Origin: Microbulbifer aggregans | GTDB taxonomy: Bacteria; Pseudomonadota; Gammaproteobacteria; Pseudomonadales; Cellvibrionaceae | Reading direction: 5' to 3' | DNA: 64,000 bases | NCBI RefSeq assembly: GCF_001750105.1 | Contig: NZ_CP014143.1 | Location: 2,511,501-2,575,500, forward strand | In this document: in pieces, positions 33,908 through 42,222 of the stretch | How the letters are laid out: each line of letters starts with the position of its first letter | Numbering within the stretch: the stretch's first letter is position 1 | Notes under the pieces: model-generated | Told to the model about the DNA's origin: nothing | Databases searched by the model: none | The model's input: the letters and a program-made list of their open reading frames with translations, nothing else | Made by a program: the position numbers and the translations under genes

Positions 33908-34390
33908 ATGCAGAAGACTGTGAAACGCGGCATTGCTGCCACTTGCCTGCTCACTATGGCGATTAACCTGACTGCCTGCGGATACTTCCTGTACCCAGAG
34001 CGCAAGGGGCAGACCGGTGGTCGCGTCGATCCGGTAGTGGTCATCCTCGATGGCGCGGCGCTGCTGTTCGGCATCCTGCCGGGCATTGTGGCCTTTGCGG
34101 TGGACTTCACCAACGGCACCATCTATCTGCCGGCGGGTGGATCCTCTGCAATCGATCGCCACGTGAGCGCGGCCGGTGACGATGAAGTACGCACAGTGGT
34201 CGATCAGGAAGGTCAGGTGTGGGTGGAAATGCCTCTCGAGGAAGGTATCGCCAAGGCTGAACAGCTGCGCCAGCTGAGCGCTACCCTGTCCGGCGCCACT
34301 GGCCAGAAAGTGGCGCCCGCCGACATCGTGTGGGTGGAGGACCTGGCGGCGCTGCGTGCAGCCTCTGTCCAGGCCACTGCTTCACTCTGA
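33908..34390 (+). CDS. Small lipoprotein of unknown function
   Basis: A 160-residue protein with a lipoprotein signal peptide (lipobox LTAC, Cys24). The segment RVDPVVVILDGAALLFGILPGIVAFAVDFTNGTIYLP places a hydrophobic hairpin right after the lipidated Cys and is shared, from memory, with small envelope lipoproteins often misannotated as polynucleotide-related. The C-terminal half is soluble, with EEGIAKAEQLRQLSATLSG. No catalytic motif is seen. ATG 33908 is preceded by AAAAGAGAG. Confidence 0.7.
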   Translation: MQKTVKRGIAATCLLTMAINLTACGYFLYPERKGQTGGRVDPVVVILDGAALLFGILPGIVAFAVDFTNGTIYLPAGGSSAIDRHVSAAGDDEVRTVVDQEGQVWVEMPLEEGIAKAEQLRQLSATLSGATGQKVAPADIVWVEDLAALRAASVQATASL

Positions 34391-34397
34391 TTTTCTC

Positions 34398-35321
34398 ATG
34401 AGCCCTCGCGGTGCGGGTCTGCCGCACCCCGCAGGTGACAGGCGCTACGCACAGCCTGAACCGCTTCTGTTGCCGTTTATGCGGCATCAGGAGATGGTCC
34501 ACATGGGCTTGCAGCGCCTGGAGCCTGCCTCCTGGATTCAGCCCTGTTCGGGCCTGCACCACTATTACCACAACAAATTGACGGCCCGGCGGCGCCTCGG
34601 CGAGCGCGTTTTCGCGGCTCAGCCACGCTCGCACGAAGCCCAGGGTGAGCTGAGCACCTTGCTGCTCGGCCATCTGTGCCGGAATCATGCTTCGCAGTAC
34701 AGCCGCACGGGGAATGTGTTGCAGTGGCATCAGGATGGGGCGGCACTGCGCTGGCCGCTGGCCGGAACTGGCGAGCCCCTCTGGGCGGCGAGCCTCTGGA
34801 TTGCGGATGACGTCTGTATCCTGCAGCCCGGTCCCCGGGGCTACGAGCTCACGGCGGCATCTCTGGCCGCCCCCAGCTACTGGCGCTTGGAGGAGAAAAT
34901 CGGTCGGCCGTTGGACATGATTCACCGACCGGTGCCCGGCTTTGCCGACAAGCTGTCCACCCAGGTGGCGCGTTTCTTCGACCATTTGCTGGCAGATTAC
35001 CCGGTCTGGCGCAGCAACTGGTCGGTGGTGAGTTCTCCTGAGTTGCTTCAGCGAGGTACCTCGGCGGCGGACGATGGACAGCTCTACCTGCGGGTAGAGC
35101 GGCAGTCTCTGCGCCGACTGCCACAGACGGGGGCGGTGGTCTTTACCATCCGGGTGAGCCTGAACCCGCTGGCAGATCTCTACACTGTCCCCGGTGCCCT
35201 GGGTAGCCTTGAGGAGGCCGTGGCGGGACTGTCTCCGGATGAGGCGCGCTATAAATCCCTCGCTCCGCTGTTGCCGAGGCTGGAGATGTTTCTCGCCGGC
35301 GCTCAGTCTGGCGTTTGCTGA
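34398..35321 (+). CDS. Heme-dependent oxidative N-demethylase family protein (DUF3445)
   Basis: A 307-residue protein. Family features read in order: LLPFMRHQEMVHMGLQRL near the start, ASLWIADDVCILQP and a GYELTAASLAAPSYWRLEEKIGRPLDMIHRPVPGF block, then RSNWSVVSSPELLQR, and LYLRVERQSLRRLPQTGAVVFTIRVSLNPL. This is the heme-dependent oxidative N-demethylase fold linked to dimethylamine oxidation in other bacteria. The partner subunits of that pathway are not adjacent, so the substrate here is unsure. ATG 34398 lacks a good Shine-Dalgarno; a GTG at 34356 inside the previous gene is the alternative. Its last 19 bases overlap the AraC gene on the other strand. Confidence 0.8.
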   Translation: MSPRGAGLPHPAGDRRYAQPEPLLLPFMRHQEMVHMGLQRLEPASWIQPCSGLHHYYHNKLTARRRLGERVFAAQPRSHEAQGELSTLLLGHLCRNHASQYSRTGNVLQWHQDGAALRWPLAGTGEPLWAASLWIADDVCILQPGPRGYELTAASLAAPSYWRLEEKIGRPLDMIHRPVPGFADKLSTQVARFFDHLLADYPVWRSNWSVVSSPELLQRGTSAADDGQLYLRVERQSLRRLPQTGAVVFTIRVSLNPLADLYTVPGALGSLEEAVAGLSPDEARYKSLAPLLPRLEMFLAGAQSGVC

Positions 35322-36301
35322 TTGCGATAGTTCTTCGGGGACAGCCCGGTCCAGCGGCGGAAGGCTTTGCCGAAAGCGCTTTCATCGCAGTAGCCCAGCG
35401 CTGCCGCGATTTCCGCATTGTTGCGATCTTTCTGGCCCAGCCACTGGCAGGCGTAGTGGCTTCTCACCTCATCCTGAATGGCGCGAAAACTGGCGTTCTC
35501 TTCCTGTAACTTGCGGCCCAGGTGGCGCGGGCTGATACAAAGTCGACTTGCCACCTGCTCCCTGGTGAGCTGCGGCTCCTGCTGTAACAGATGCGCAACG
35601 CGCAGCTGCAGGCTCTTGTGGGTCAGGGACTTCAGCAGGGCATCTGCCTCGGGCTTGAGGCGCGCCATCACCTGCTGGTCCGCGGCTATCAGGGGGATAT
35701 CCAGGTCCTGTGGGCGCAGCCTTATTGCGGAAACCGGTGCGTTGAATTGCACCGGGGTCTGGAGCAGATTCTGATACTGTTGCTGCACCGCCAGGGAGGG
35801 GGCCGGGTAGGCGAGCAGGAGGCTCTGGGCTCTGAACTGGTTGCCGGTCATGCTGCGGGTTTGTGCCAGGCAGGCGGAGAGTACGGTCTCGACCCGCAGG
35901 CGGGCGCAGCGCAAGTAGTTGGGCTGGTAGCAGAGGTCCGCGTGATGGGCGCCGCGGCGCAGCTCAAACTGTCCTCCTTCCCCGACCAGGGGGTGGTAGG
36001 TCAGCAGCTGGTTGATTGCTTCGCCGAGGCTGCGCTGGGTCATCAGCAGGTAGCCCACCAGTCCCATCTGGGTGGTCTGCATGGCCTGGCCGATCCTGAT
36101 GCCCAGTAATGGGTCGGGATGTGTATCGGCGAGGGCGGTCCAGAATAGTTCCTGGATCTCCATGGGGACTCGGTCATTTTCGTCTATCCCGGACAAGATT
36201 GGCTCTGCGGCCCTGGGGGGTTCCAGCCCAAGGCTGCCTAAAGCCGCTAAAATGGCTCGGGAATAGCTCAGGGTGACGGTTCTGTTATCGGCCGGTTTCA
36301 C
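35303..36301 (-). CDS. AraC family regulator divergent from the monooxygenase operon
   Basis: A 332-residue regulator with an N-terminal Arabinose_bd-type sensing domain (about 15-200: GLVGYLLMTQRSLGEAINQLLTYHPLVGEGGQF) and a C-terminal AraC DNA-binding region (about 228-328: VASRLCISPRHLGRKLQEENASFRAI and NAEIAAALGYCDESAFGKAFRRWTGLSPKNYR). It is transcribed away from the flavin monooxygenase gene, with only about 107 bases between the two starts. This is the usual layout for a regulator of the divergent operon; a lipid- or steroid-like effector is a guess from the gene content. Confidence 0.9.
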   Translation of the reverse strand: MKPADNRTVTLSYSRAILAALGSLGLEPPRAAEPILSGIDENDRVPMEIQELFWTALADTHPDPLLGIRIGQAMQTTQMGLVGYLLMTQRSLGEAINQLLTYHPLVGEGGQFELRRGAHHADLCYQPNYLRCARLRVETVLSACLAQTRSMTGNQFRAQSLLLAYPAPSLAVQQQYQNLLQTPVQFNAPVSAIRLRPQDLDIPLIAADQQVMARLKPEADALLKSLTHKSLQLRVAHLLQQEPQLTREQVASRLCISPRHLGRKLQEENASFRAIQDEVRSHYACQWLGQKDRNNAEIAAALGYCDESAFGKAFRRWTGLSPKNYRNQQTPD

Positions 36302-36408
36302 TACTGCTGTCCGGAATTAACCAATGGTTGCCCGATTATGACGACATGCGTTGAGGTTGTCACGGTATATTGCCGGGCAAGACAAGCAGTGCCAGCGGGA
36401 GAATAACA

Positions 36409-37749
36409 ATGAAACCATATGCGGTGATCGGCGCAGGCCCCATGGGGCTCTGCACAGTGCGCAACCTGAGCAAATACGGCATCCCCTGCGTGGGATTCGA
36501 GATCCATAGCGATGTGGGCGGGCTCTGGGATATCGACAGTCCCACCAGCACCATGTATGAGTCGGCGCACCTGATTTCTTCAAAGAAGATGACGGAATTC
36601 GCCGAGTTCCCGATGAAAGAATCGGTGGCCCAGTTCCCTCATCATGCGGAGCTCAAGCAATATTTCCGCGATTATGCGCGCGAATTTGGTCTCTACGATC
36701 ACTACGAATTCAACACTGAAGTCGTTCGCTGTGAGCGAGACGGCAGTGACTGGAAAATCACCACGCGCTGCAATGGCGAGGAGCAGACCCGGACCTTCGG
36801 CGGTCTGCTGATTGCCAACGGCACACTGCACCATCCAAATATGCCCGAGCTGCCCGGCGAGTTCGCCGGCGAAGTGTTGCACTCCAAGGACTACCGCGAT
36901 CCGGCCATGTTCGAGGGCAAGCGGGTGCTGCTGGTGGGTTGTGGCAACAGTGGGGCCGATATCGCCGTAGATGCCGCGCACCGGGCCAAAAGCGTGGATA
37001 TCAGTCTGCGCCGGGGATACTACTTCCTGCCCAAGTTCATCGGCGGCAAGCCCACTGATGCGGTGGGCGGCAAAGTCAAACTGCCACGCTGGCTGCAGCA
37101 GCGAATCAGCGCGGCAATCAGCAAGCTGATGCTGGGCCGCCCGAGCCAGTACGGGCTGCCGGAGCCGGATTACAAGATGTTCGAGTCCCATCCGGTGATC
37201 AACTCGCTGATCCTGCACCATATTGGTCACGGTGATATCCAGCCTCGCAAGGACATTGCCTCCATTGAGGGCCACACCGTGACCTTCAAGGACGGTTCCA
37301 GCGCAGACTACGACATGATCATGCTGGCCACCGGCTACAAGCTCCATTACCCGTTTATCGATTCATCACACTTGAACTGGCAGGGCTACGCGCCGCGAAT
37401 GTACCTGAATGTGTTCCATCCCGAATACGACAACCTGTTCCTGATGGGTATGGTGGAAGCGGCGGGCCTCGGCTGGGAAGGGCGCAACGAACAGGCAGAG
37501 ATGGTGGCACTCTATATCCACCAGCTGTCCTACGGAGCCAGCTCTGCCGAGGCGCTGCGCCAGGAGAAGCGTGAGAAGGCTCTGGTGCGCGAGGACGGTG
37601 GTATGAACTACCTGGACCTGGAGCGCATGGCCTATTACGTGCACAAGGACAGCTATCTCAAGGCACTGCGCAGTCACACCGCAGACTTGAAGAGGGATCT
37701 GCCGCCGCGGGATACTGAGCAATTGGTAACCAGTGCGGGAGCAGCATAG
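36409..37749 (+). CDS. Flavin-containing monooxygenase (FMO/class B)
   Basis: A 446-residue enzyme with the FAD-binding GAGPMG (8-13), the FMO fingerprint FxGxxxHxxxY (F152-A-G-E-V-L-H158 to Y162, just before the second nucleotide fold), and the NADPH-binding GCGNSG (177-182). A late ATG motif (MLATGYKLHYPF) is also present. This class inserts one oxygen from O2 into N- or S-centres or performs Baeyer-Villiger reactions. It starts the operon of four closely packed genes, and the next gene begins on the last base of its stop codon. Confidence 0.92.
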   Translation: MKPYAVIGAGPMGLCTVRNLSKYGIPCVGFEIHSDVGGLWDIDSPTSTMYESAHLISSKKMTEFAEFPMKESVAQFPHHAELKQYFRDYAREFGLYDHYEFNTEVVRCERDGSDWKITTRCNGEEQTRTFGGLLIANGTLHHPNMPELPGEFAGEVLHSKDYRDPAMFEGKRVLLVGCGNSGADIAVDAAHRAKSVDISLRRGYYFLPKFIGGKPTDAVGGKVKLPRWLQQRISAAISKLMLGRPSQYGLPEPDYKMFESHPVINSLILHHIGHGDIQPRKDIASIEGHTVTFKDGSSADYDMIMLATGYKLHYPFIDSSHLNWQGYAPRMYLNVFHPEYDNLFLMGMVEAAGLGWEGRNEQAEMVALYIHQLSYGASSAEALRQEKREKALVREDGGMNYLDLERMAYYVHKDSYLKALRSHTADLKRDLPPRDTEQLVTSAGAA

Positions 37750-38708
37750 TGGACGATACCTTGTCGGTGGTCAGCAGTTTCCAGATGTCGCCGACGGCTC
37801 TGGTGCTGCTGAACGCGGTGCTGGCCTTCATGATGTTCGGCGTATCCCTCGGCCTGCGTCCAGCGGATTTCGGCGCCGTGTTGCGCCGGCCGGTGGCGCC
37901 GGTCACCGGGCTGATTGCCCAGTTTCTCCTGTTGCCGGCCCTGACTTGCCTGGCAACTTACCTGCTGGATGTCAGCCCCGGGTTGGCGTTGGGTATGATT
38001 CTTGTTTCCTGCTGTCCGGGCGGAACCTTCTCGAACGTGATGACCTGGATCGGTCGCGCCAGTGTCGCGACTTCCGTGAGCATGACGGCGGTTTCCAGTC
38101 TGGCGGCGGTGGTCATGACACCACTCAACTTCGCGCTCTACGGCAGCCTGAACCCCCATACCCGCGAACTGCTGCAGGAAATCGCCCTGCCGGCGGAGAG
38201 CATGATCACGCTGGTGCTGCTCGTGCTGGCGCTGCCGATGCTGGTGGGTATGGTGGTTGGCGCGCACTTCCCAAATTTTGTCCGCGCCAGCGAGCGCTAT
38301 TTCCGCACCGCTTCGCTACTGGTTTTCCTTCTGTTTGTGGTGATCTCCTTCTCCAAGCACTGGGAGACCGCCCTGCAGGTGGCCGGCGCGGTGCTGCTGC
38401 TGGTGGTTGCCCATAACGCACTGGCATTCTGGATCGGCGATGTGAGCGGTCGTGTAATGCGCCTGCCCGTCGCGGAACGCCGCGCGGTAACGATGGAAGT
38501 GGGGATTCAGAACTCCGGGCTGGCGCTGGCCATCCTCTTCACTTTCTACCCAGGCGCCGGCGAAATGCTGGTGGTTGCTGGCTTCTGGGGTGTCTGGCAC
38601 CTGGTCGGTGGACTGGCGCTGGCCGGTATCTGGAATTACGGCGAGCGGAAAAGTCATAGCCAGTGTTCTTCTACTGCGGCCTGTACACCTGAATTTCAAA
38701 ACAGATAA
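37749..38708 (+). CDS. Bile acid:sodium symporter (BASS) family transporter
   Basis: A 319-residue membrane protein with about nine to ten hydrophobic segments. The BASS family motifs are visible: MFGVSLGLRPADF, the crossover region VSCCPGGTFSNVMTWIGRASVATSVSMTAVSS, and a second crossover EVGIQNSGLALAILFTFY. Members import bile acids, pantoate, pyruvate or other organic acids with Na+. GTG 37749 overlaps the FMO stop by one base. The last ~19 residues (from KSHSQCSS) are polar and Ser/Cys/Thr-rich, unlike the family, and sit in locally A/T-rich sequence. Confidence 0.88.
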   Translation: MDDTLSVVSSFQMSPTALVLLNAVLAFMMFGVSLGLRPADFGAVLRRPVAPVTGLIAQFLLLPALTCLATYLLDVSPGLALGMILVSCCPGGTFSNVMTWIGRASVATSVSMTAVSSLAAVVMTPLNFALYGSLNPHTRELLQEIALPAESMITLVLLVLALPMLVGMVVGAHFPNFVRASERYFRTASLLVFLLFVVISFSKHWETALQVAGAVLLLVVAHNALAFWIGDVSGRVMRLPVAERRAVTMEVGIQNSGLALAILFTFYPGAGEMLVVAGFWGVWHLVGGLALAGIWNYGERKSHSQCSSTAACTPEFQNR

Positions 38709-38725
38709 GAAAAAAGAAGTTTTTT

Positions 38726-39697
38726 ATGAGTGAGAAGAGAGTGCTGATTACCGGCGCGGCCGGCTATGTTGGTTTGCAGTTGGGCGAGCTGCTGGCCCGG
38801 GAGATGTCTGTGGTGGGGGTGGATATTCGCTCGCGCCCGGCCAAGTTTCCCATTTTTACTCTCGATATCTGCGACCCGGCACTGGGCGAATTGATGCGGG
38901 CGGAGTCCATTACCCATGTTGTGCACCTGGCGTCAGTCATGTCTGCCGGACGCGATCGGGAGAAAGAGTACCGCATCGATGTAGAGGGCACCGAGAATGT
39001 CCTCAAGGCCTGTGTATACGCTGGTGTCGAACACATCACCGTGACCAGTAGCGGTGCGGCTTACGGCTACTATGCGGACAATCCCGAGTGGCTTGAGGAG
39101 CACCATCGCCTGCGTGGTAACCGCGAATTTGGTTACTCCGACCACAAGCGCCTGGTGGAAGAGATGCTGACGGCATATCGGGAGCGCTTTCCGAAGTTGC
39201 GCCAGCTGATTTTCAGGCCCTGTTCCATCGTTGGTGCCAACACCAACAACAAGATCGCCAAGCTCTTTTCCGGCAACGCCATTGTCGATCCGGGTGGCCA
39301 CAATTCACCGTTCGTCTTCATCTGGGACCAGGACGTGATCCGTGCGATTGAATTCGGGGTAACCCGCGACGCTGCCGGCATCTACAACCTGGCCGGCGAT
39401 GGTGCACTGACGCCGGAGGAAATCGCCCGGCTCCTCGGTAAGCCGCTGCGCCGCCCGCCGGTATGGCTGGTCAAGGCTGTGCTGACCATCGGATATGCGC
39501 TGCATCTGACCGACAACCAGCCTGGCCAGGTGGTGTTCCTGCAGTATCGCCCGGTGCTGTTGAACCGCAGGCTCAAGGAAGAGCTTGGGTTCGTGCCGGA
39601 GAAAACCTCCGCTGAGGCGTTCGCCTACTTTGCGCGGGAGGCGCTTGGCGTCGATGTCGCTGGTGGGGCGGAGCCGGTCCTGGAGGGGTCGGCATGA
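38726..39697 (+). CDS. NAD(P)-dependent extended SDR / epimerase family protein
   Basis: A 323-residue extended short-chain dehydrogenase: the Rossmann motif TGAAGYVG (9-16), VVHLASVMSAG, a Ser-Gly at TVTSSGAAYG, and the catalytic YSDHK (Tyr-x-x-x-Lys). The C-terminal part with LTPEEIARLLGKPLRRPPVWL resembles the 3-beta-hydroxysteroid dehydrogenase/isomerase and nucleotide-sugar epimerase branch. The lack of sugar-nucleotide genes nearby favours an alcohol or sterol-like substrate, as inference. It overlaps the next SDR gene by ATGA. Confidence 0.86.
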   Translation: MSEKRVLITGAAGYVGLQLGELLAREMSVVGVDIRSRPAKFPIFTLDICDPALGELMRAESITHVVHLASVMSAGRDREKEYRIDVEGTENVLKACVYAGVEHITVTSSGAAYGYYADNPEWLEEHHRLRGNREFGYSDHKRLVEEMLTAYRERFPKLRQLIFRPCSIVGANTNNKIAKLFSGNAIVDPGGHNSPFVFIWDQDVIRAIEFGVTRDAAGIYNLAGDGALTPEEIARLLGKPLRRPPVWLVKAVLTIGYALHLTDNQPGQVVFLQYRPVLLNRRLKEELGFVPEKTSAEAFAYFAREALGVDVAGGAEPVLEGSA

Positions 39698-40551
39698 GCG
39701 CTGAAAAAGTTTTCGTTGTCACCGGCGCTGCCGGCGGCCTCGGCTGGGCGACGGTCGAGGCTCTGGCCCAGTCTCAGCGCGCTCGCTTTGCGCTGATCGA
39801 TATCGACCGAAACGCACTTGAGGAGCGTGCGACGAGTCTGCGCGAGCGGGGTCTGGACGCGGATGTGTTTGTGGCGGACCTTTCCGATGAGTCGGAGATC
39901 GCCAGGCTGGTGGAAGAGCTGCAGCAGCAGTTTGAACGGGTGGATGTGCTGGTTAACAATGCCGGTATCACCCACAGGAGTCTGTCTACCCTGACCAGTA
40001 ACCGGGTTATTCGTCGGGTAATGGCAGTGGACTACCATGCGCCGGTGGAGCTGGCGCAGGGTCTGCTGGAGCCGCTTCGACGTGCGCAGGGTTGCGTGGT
40101 CAATATCAGCTCCATGGCTGGTTGGATGCCGGTGCTCGGCCGCGCCGGGTACTGTGCCGCGAAAAGTGCTCTGCACCAGTACTTCGAAACCTTCCGTGAG
40201 GAAGTGCGGGAAGATGGCATCCGGGTGTTGATGGTGTACCCGAGTTTTGTCGCCACCAATATTGAGCAGAACGCCCTGTCCGGTGACGGTGGCCGCGCGA
40301 AACACAAGCAGAGCACTATCGGCCAGGTCCGCACTCCGCAGTGGATGGCGGGGCGCATCGTCAAGGCGCTGGAGCAGGGCAAGGAGCGGCTGTTTCCTCT
40401 GGATAAGACACTGCTTGGCGCCTACCTTTACAAGTTTGCGCCGAGGTTATTCCTGAAGCAGATGGTCAGCAATTTCCGTGTGGAGCTGGAGGTTGGCCGG
40501 GCAGAGCGAGCCGCAATGCTAAAAACTCAGCCCTCGACTCAGGAGAGCTGA
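39694..40551 (+). CDS. Classical short-chain dehydrogenase/reductase
   Basis: A 285-residue SDR: cofactor motif TGAAGGLG (11-18), an Asp after the second strand (LIDIDRN) that favours NAD(H), the structural NNAG, catalytic Ser in VVNISSMAG, and YCAAK (Tyr-x-x-x-Lys). The C-terminal extension with DKTLLGAYLYKFAPRLFLKQM is hydrophobic and may contact the membrane. It oxidises or reduces an alcohol/ketone. As the last gene of the FMO operon, it could make or consume the ketone substrate of the monooxygenase. Confidence 0.9.
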   Translation: MSAEKVFVVTGAAGGLGWATVEALAQSQRARFALIDIDRNALEERATSLRERGLDADVFVADLSDESEIARLVEELQQQFERVDVLVNNAGITHRSLSTLTSNRVIRRVMAVDYHAPVELAQGLLEPLRRAQGCVVNISSMAGWMPVLGRAGYCAAKSALHQYFETFREEVREDGIRVLMVYPSFVATNIEQNALSGDGGRAKHKQSTIGQVRTPQWMAGRIVKALEQGKERLFPLDKTLLGAYLYKFAPRLFLKQMVSNFRVELEVGRAERAAMLKTQPSTQES

Positions 40552-40581
40552 GCGAGGACCTGCCTCCATCGACGCCGCCGG

Positions 40582-40610
40582 GAGCAAAGCGGGCAGTGCC
40601 CGCTTTGCTC
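40582..40610. terminator. Perfect 13-bp hairpin after the monooxygenase operon
   Basis: GAGCAAAGCGGGC pairs fully with GCCCGCTTTGCTC around the loop AGT. There is no T-run, so it may act as a factor-assisted terminator or mRNA 3' protector for the operon ending at 40551. The rest of the 229-base spacer to the Hsp20 gene holds nothing else recognised. Confidence 0.6.
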
Positions 40611-40780
40611 TCCCGTCAATTCCCACCGAACAGACACAGTTGATCAAAGGCAGAAAATCGGGGCCGGTGGTACTTTCCTGCGGCACTCTGCGTCGCGCCT
40701 CCACTTGTAGTCCTGCCACGGGCTACCACACTCTGGCTGGCCCAAAGGGTATCCCGTCACCATCAAAACGATGCGATGCT

Positions 40781-41341
40781 TCAGGCTGCGGTAGCAATAT
40801 CGATCCGCTTGCCTTTCTTTTTCTCCTCAAAAACTCTCGGCAGGCGAACTTCCAGCAAACCGTTGGCAAAGTTCGCCTCGATTCCGTCCAGTTCTGCATC
40901 GCTCGGCACGGACAGGATGCGACGGAATGTGCCGAAACTCCGCTCGATACGGTAAAAGTGTGGCCGTTCTTCCTCGGGATGACAGCGCCTTTTCTCTCCG
41001 CTGATGATGAGGGTAGAGCCCAGTAGTTCCAGTTGAATATCTTTTTCCTCCACCCCCGGAGCCTCGACTGTAATGGTGTAGGCGTGCTCGGTTGCCGCGA
41101 TGTCAATGTTGGGTTTGAGCAGCAGGGTTTCGGCCTCGATATCCGCCGGATTGCCATGTTTTCCCGAGATACCGTTGGTAGAGCTGTGAAACAGGTCGTC
41201 AAACATCTGGTCGAGCCGGTCATACATTCTGGCAACTGCCGAGGCGTGTTGCCGCGGTTCCGCGCTCGGGCTCAATCCGGAGGTGTGTGAGTCCTGTTCT
41301 TCTTTCAGCCAGTTCCATGGTGCAAGCTTTTTCATATCCAT
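40781..41341 (-). CDS. Hsp20/alpha-crystallin family small heat shock protein
   Basis: A 186-residue small chaperone. The alpha-crystallin domain (about 80-175) starts at KPNIDIAATEHAYTITVEAPGVEEKDIQLELLGSTLIISGEKR, continues with HFYRIERSFGTFRRILSVPSDAELDGIEANFANGLLEVRLPR, and ends with a basic tail. The N-terminal arm has MYDRLDQMFDDLFHSS. It is the HspC/Hsp18-like type, distinct from IbpA at 57220. ATG 41341 (MDMKK) is preceded by GAGAGAGG; the frame opens 60 bases upstream. It is monocistronic and on the opposite strand to the operon before it. Confidence 0.9.
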   Translation of the reverse strand: MDMKKLAPWNWLKEEQDSHTSGLSPSAEPRQHASAVARMYDRLDQMFDDLFHSSTNGISGKHGNPADIEAETLLLKPNIDIAATEHAYTITVEAPGVEEKDIQLELLGSTLIISGEKRRCHPEEERPHFYRIERSFGTFRRILSVPSDAELDGIEANFANGLLEVRLPRVFEEKKKGKRIDIATAA

Positions 41342-41404
41342 AGCGACCTCTCTCAAGTTGAGTGAATGGACTGTGCGGGCTTCATGCCCCGCCTGTATCA
41401 ATAA

Positions 41405-41433
41405 GCCTTGGGATCGAGCTGTGAAGGTTCAAG
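41405..41433 (-). promoter_or_regulatory. Weak sigma32-like promoter for the Hsp20 gene
   Basis: Minus-strand CTTGAAC (41433-41427) is followed after 13-14 bases by CCCAAGG (41412-41406). The -35 is close to the heat-shock consensus and the -10 is poor. Confidence 0.35.
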
Positions 41434-41512
41434 GGGGGAGTAGGGCAGAGTTGTGGAAGCAGCTGCCCCGGGACGTTCAGAGGGAGATTCGAGGGAAATG
41501 CCGACGCCGTGG

Positions 41513-42136
41513 CTAGTCGAGAATCATGGGGATCACGCTGGCAACGAGCAAAACCCCCATAGCAATATTGAAGCGTCTCAGCTGTACCGGGTCACTCAAG
41601 AGGCGCTGCATGCCGACGCCGAACAGCATCCAGATGGTGATGCACGGCCCGCCAATGAAGATAAATGTCAGGGCAATCTGACCCGCATCCAGCCAGGCAC
41701 TTCCGCCCGGGGTGGAAAACGCGGCCAGGGCACCGACCGCCATGACCCAGCCCTTGGGGTTGACCCATTGGAAGGCAGCAGCCTGCCAGAAGGTGAAAGG
41801 GGAATGGTTCTCTTTCTGGTCTACGGCGCGAGTTCCCGCAATCACCCAGGCCAGGTACAGCAGGTAAGCGATACCTGCCCAGCGAATCAGCTCGTGCAGC
41901 AACGGGAATTGCTCGAACACCGCCCCCAGCCCCAGGCCGATGGCCATGATCATGGCGGGGAAGCCCAGACAGATACCCATGAAATGGGGCAGCGATCGCA
42001 GCACGCCGTGGTTTAGCCCCGAGGCCATGATCATCATGTTGTTGGGACCGGGGGTGATACTGGTAGAAAACACAAACAGCACCAGTGGTAGTACAGCTTC
42101 GAGCACGAGGACCTCTCCGGAATTCAGTGCGGACAT
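41513..42136 (-). CDS. LysE/RhtB family amino acid exporter
   Basis: A 207-residue inner-membrane protein with about six hydrophobic segments and the family signature near the N-terminus, FSTSITPGPNNMMIMASGLNHG (TPGPN), plus AFQWVNPKGWVMAVGAL in the middle. Members export lysine, threonine, homoserine or cysteine pathway compounds; the substrate cannot be told. It is divergent from yjjV with about 86 bases between starts. Confidence 0.92.
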   Translation of the reverse strand: MSALNSGEVLVLEAVLPLVLFVFSTSITPGPNNMMIMASGLNHGVLRSLPHFMGICLGFPAMIMAIGLGLGAVFEQFPLLHELIRWAGIAYLLYLAWVIAGTRAVDQKENHSPFTFWQAAAFQWVNPKGWVMAVGALAAFSTPGGSAWLDAGQIALTFIFIGGPCITIWMLFGVGMQRLLSDPVQLRRFNIAMGVLLVASVIPMILD

Positions 42137-42222
42137 TTTACCGTGACTGGCGCACGGGGTCTGCCCGCAACCAGCAGATGTTAAACTTCCGGGATGAATA
42201 CTGGACTGGATACGGGTCTGTT

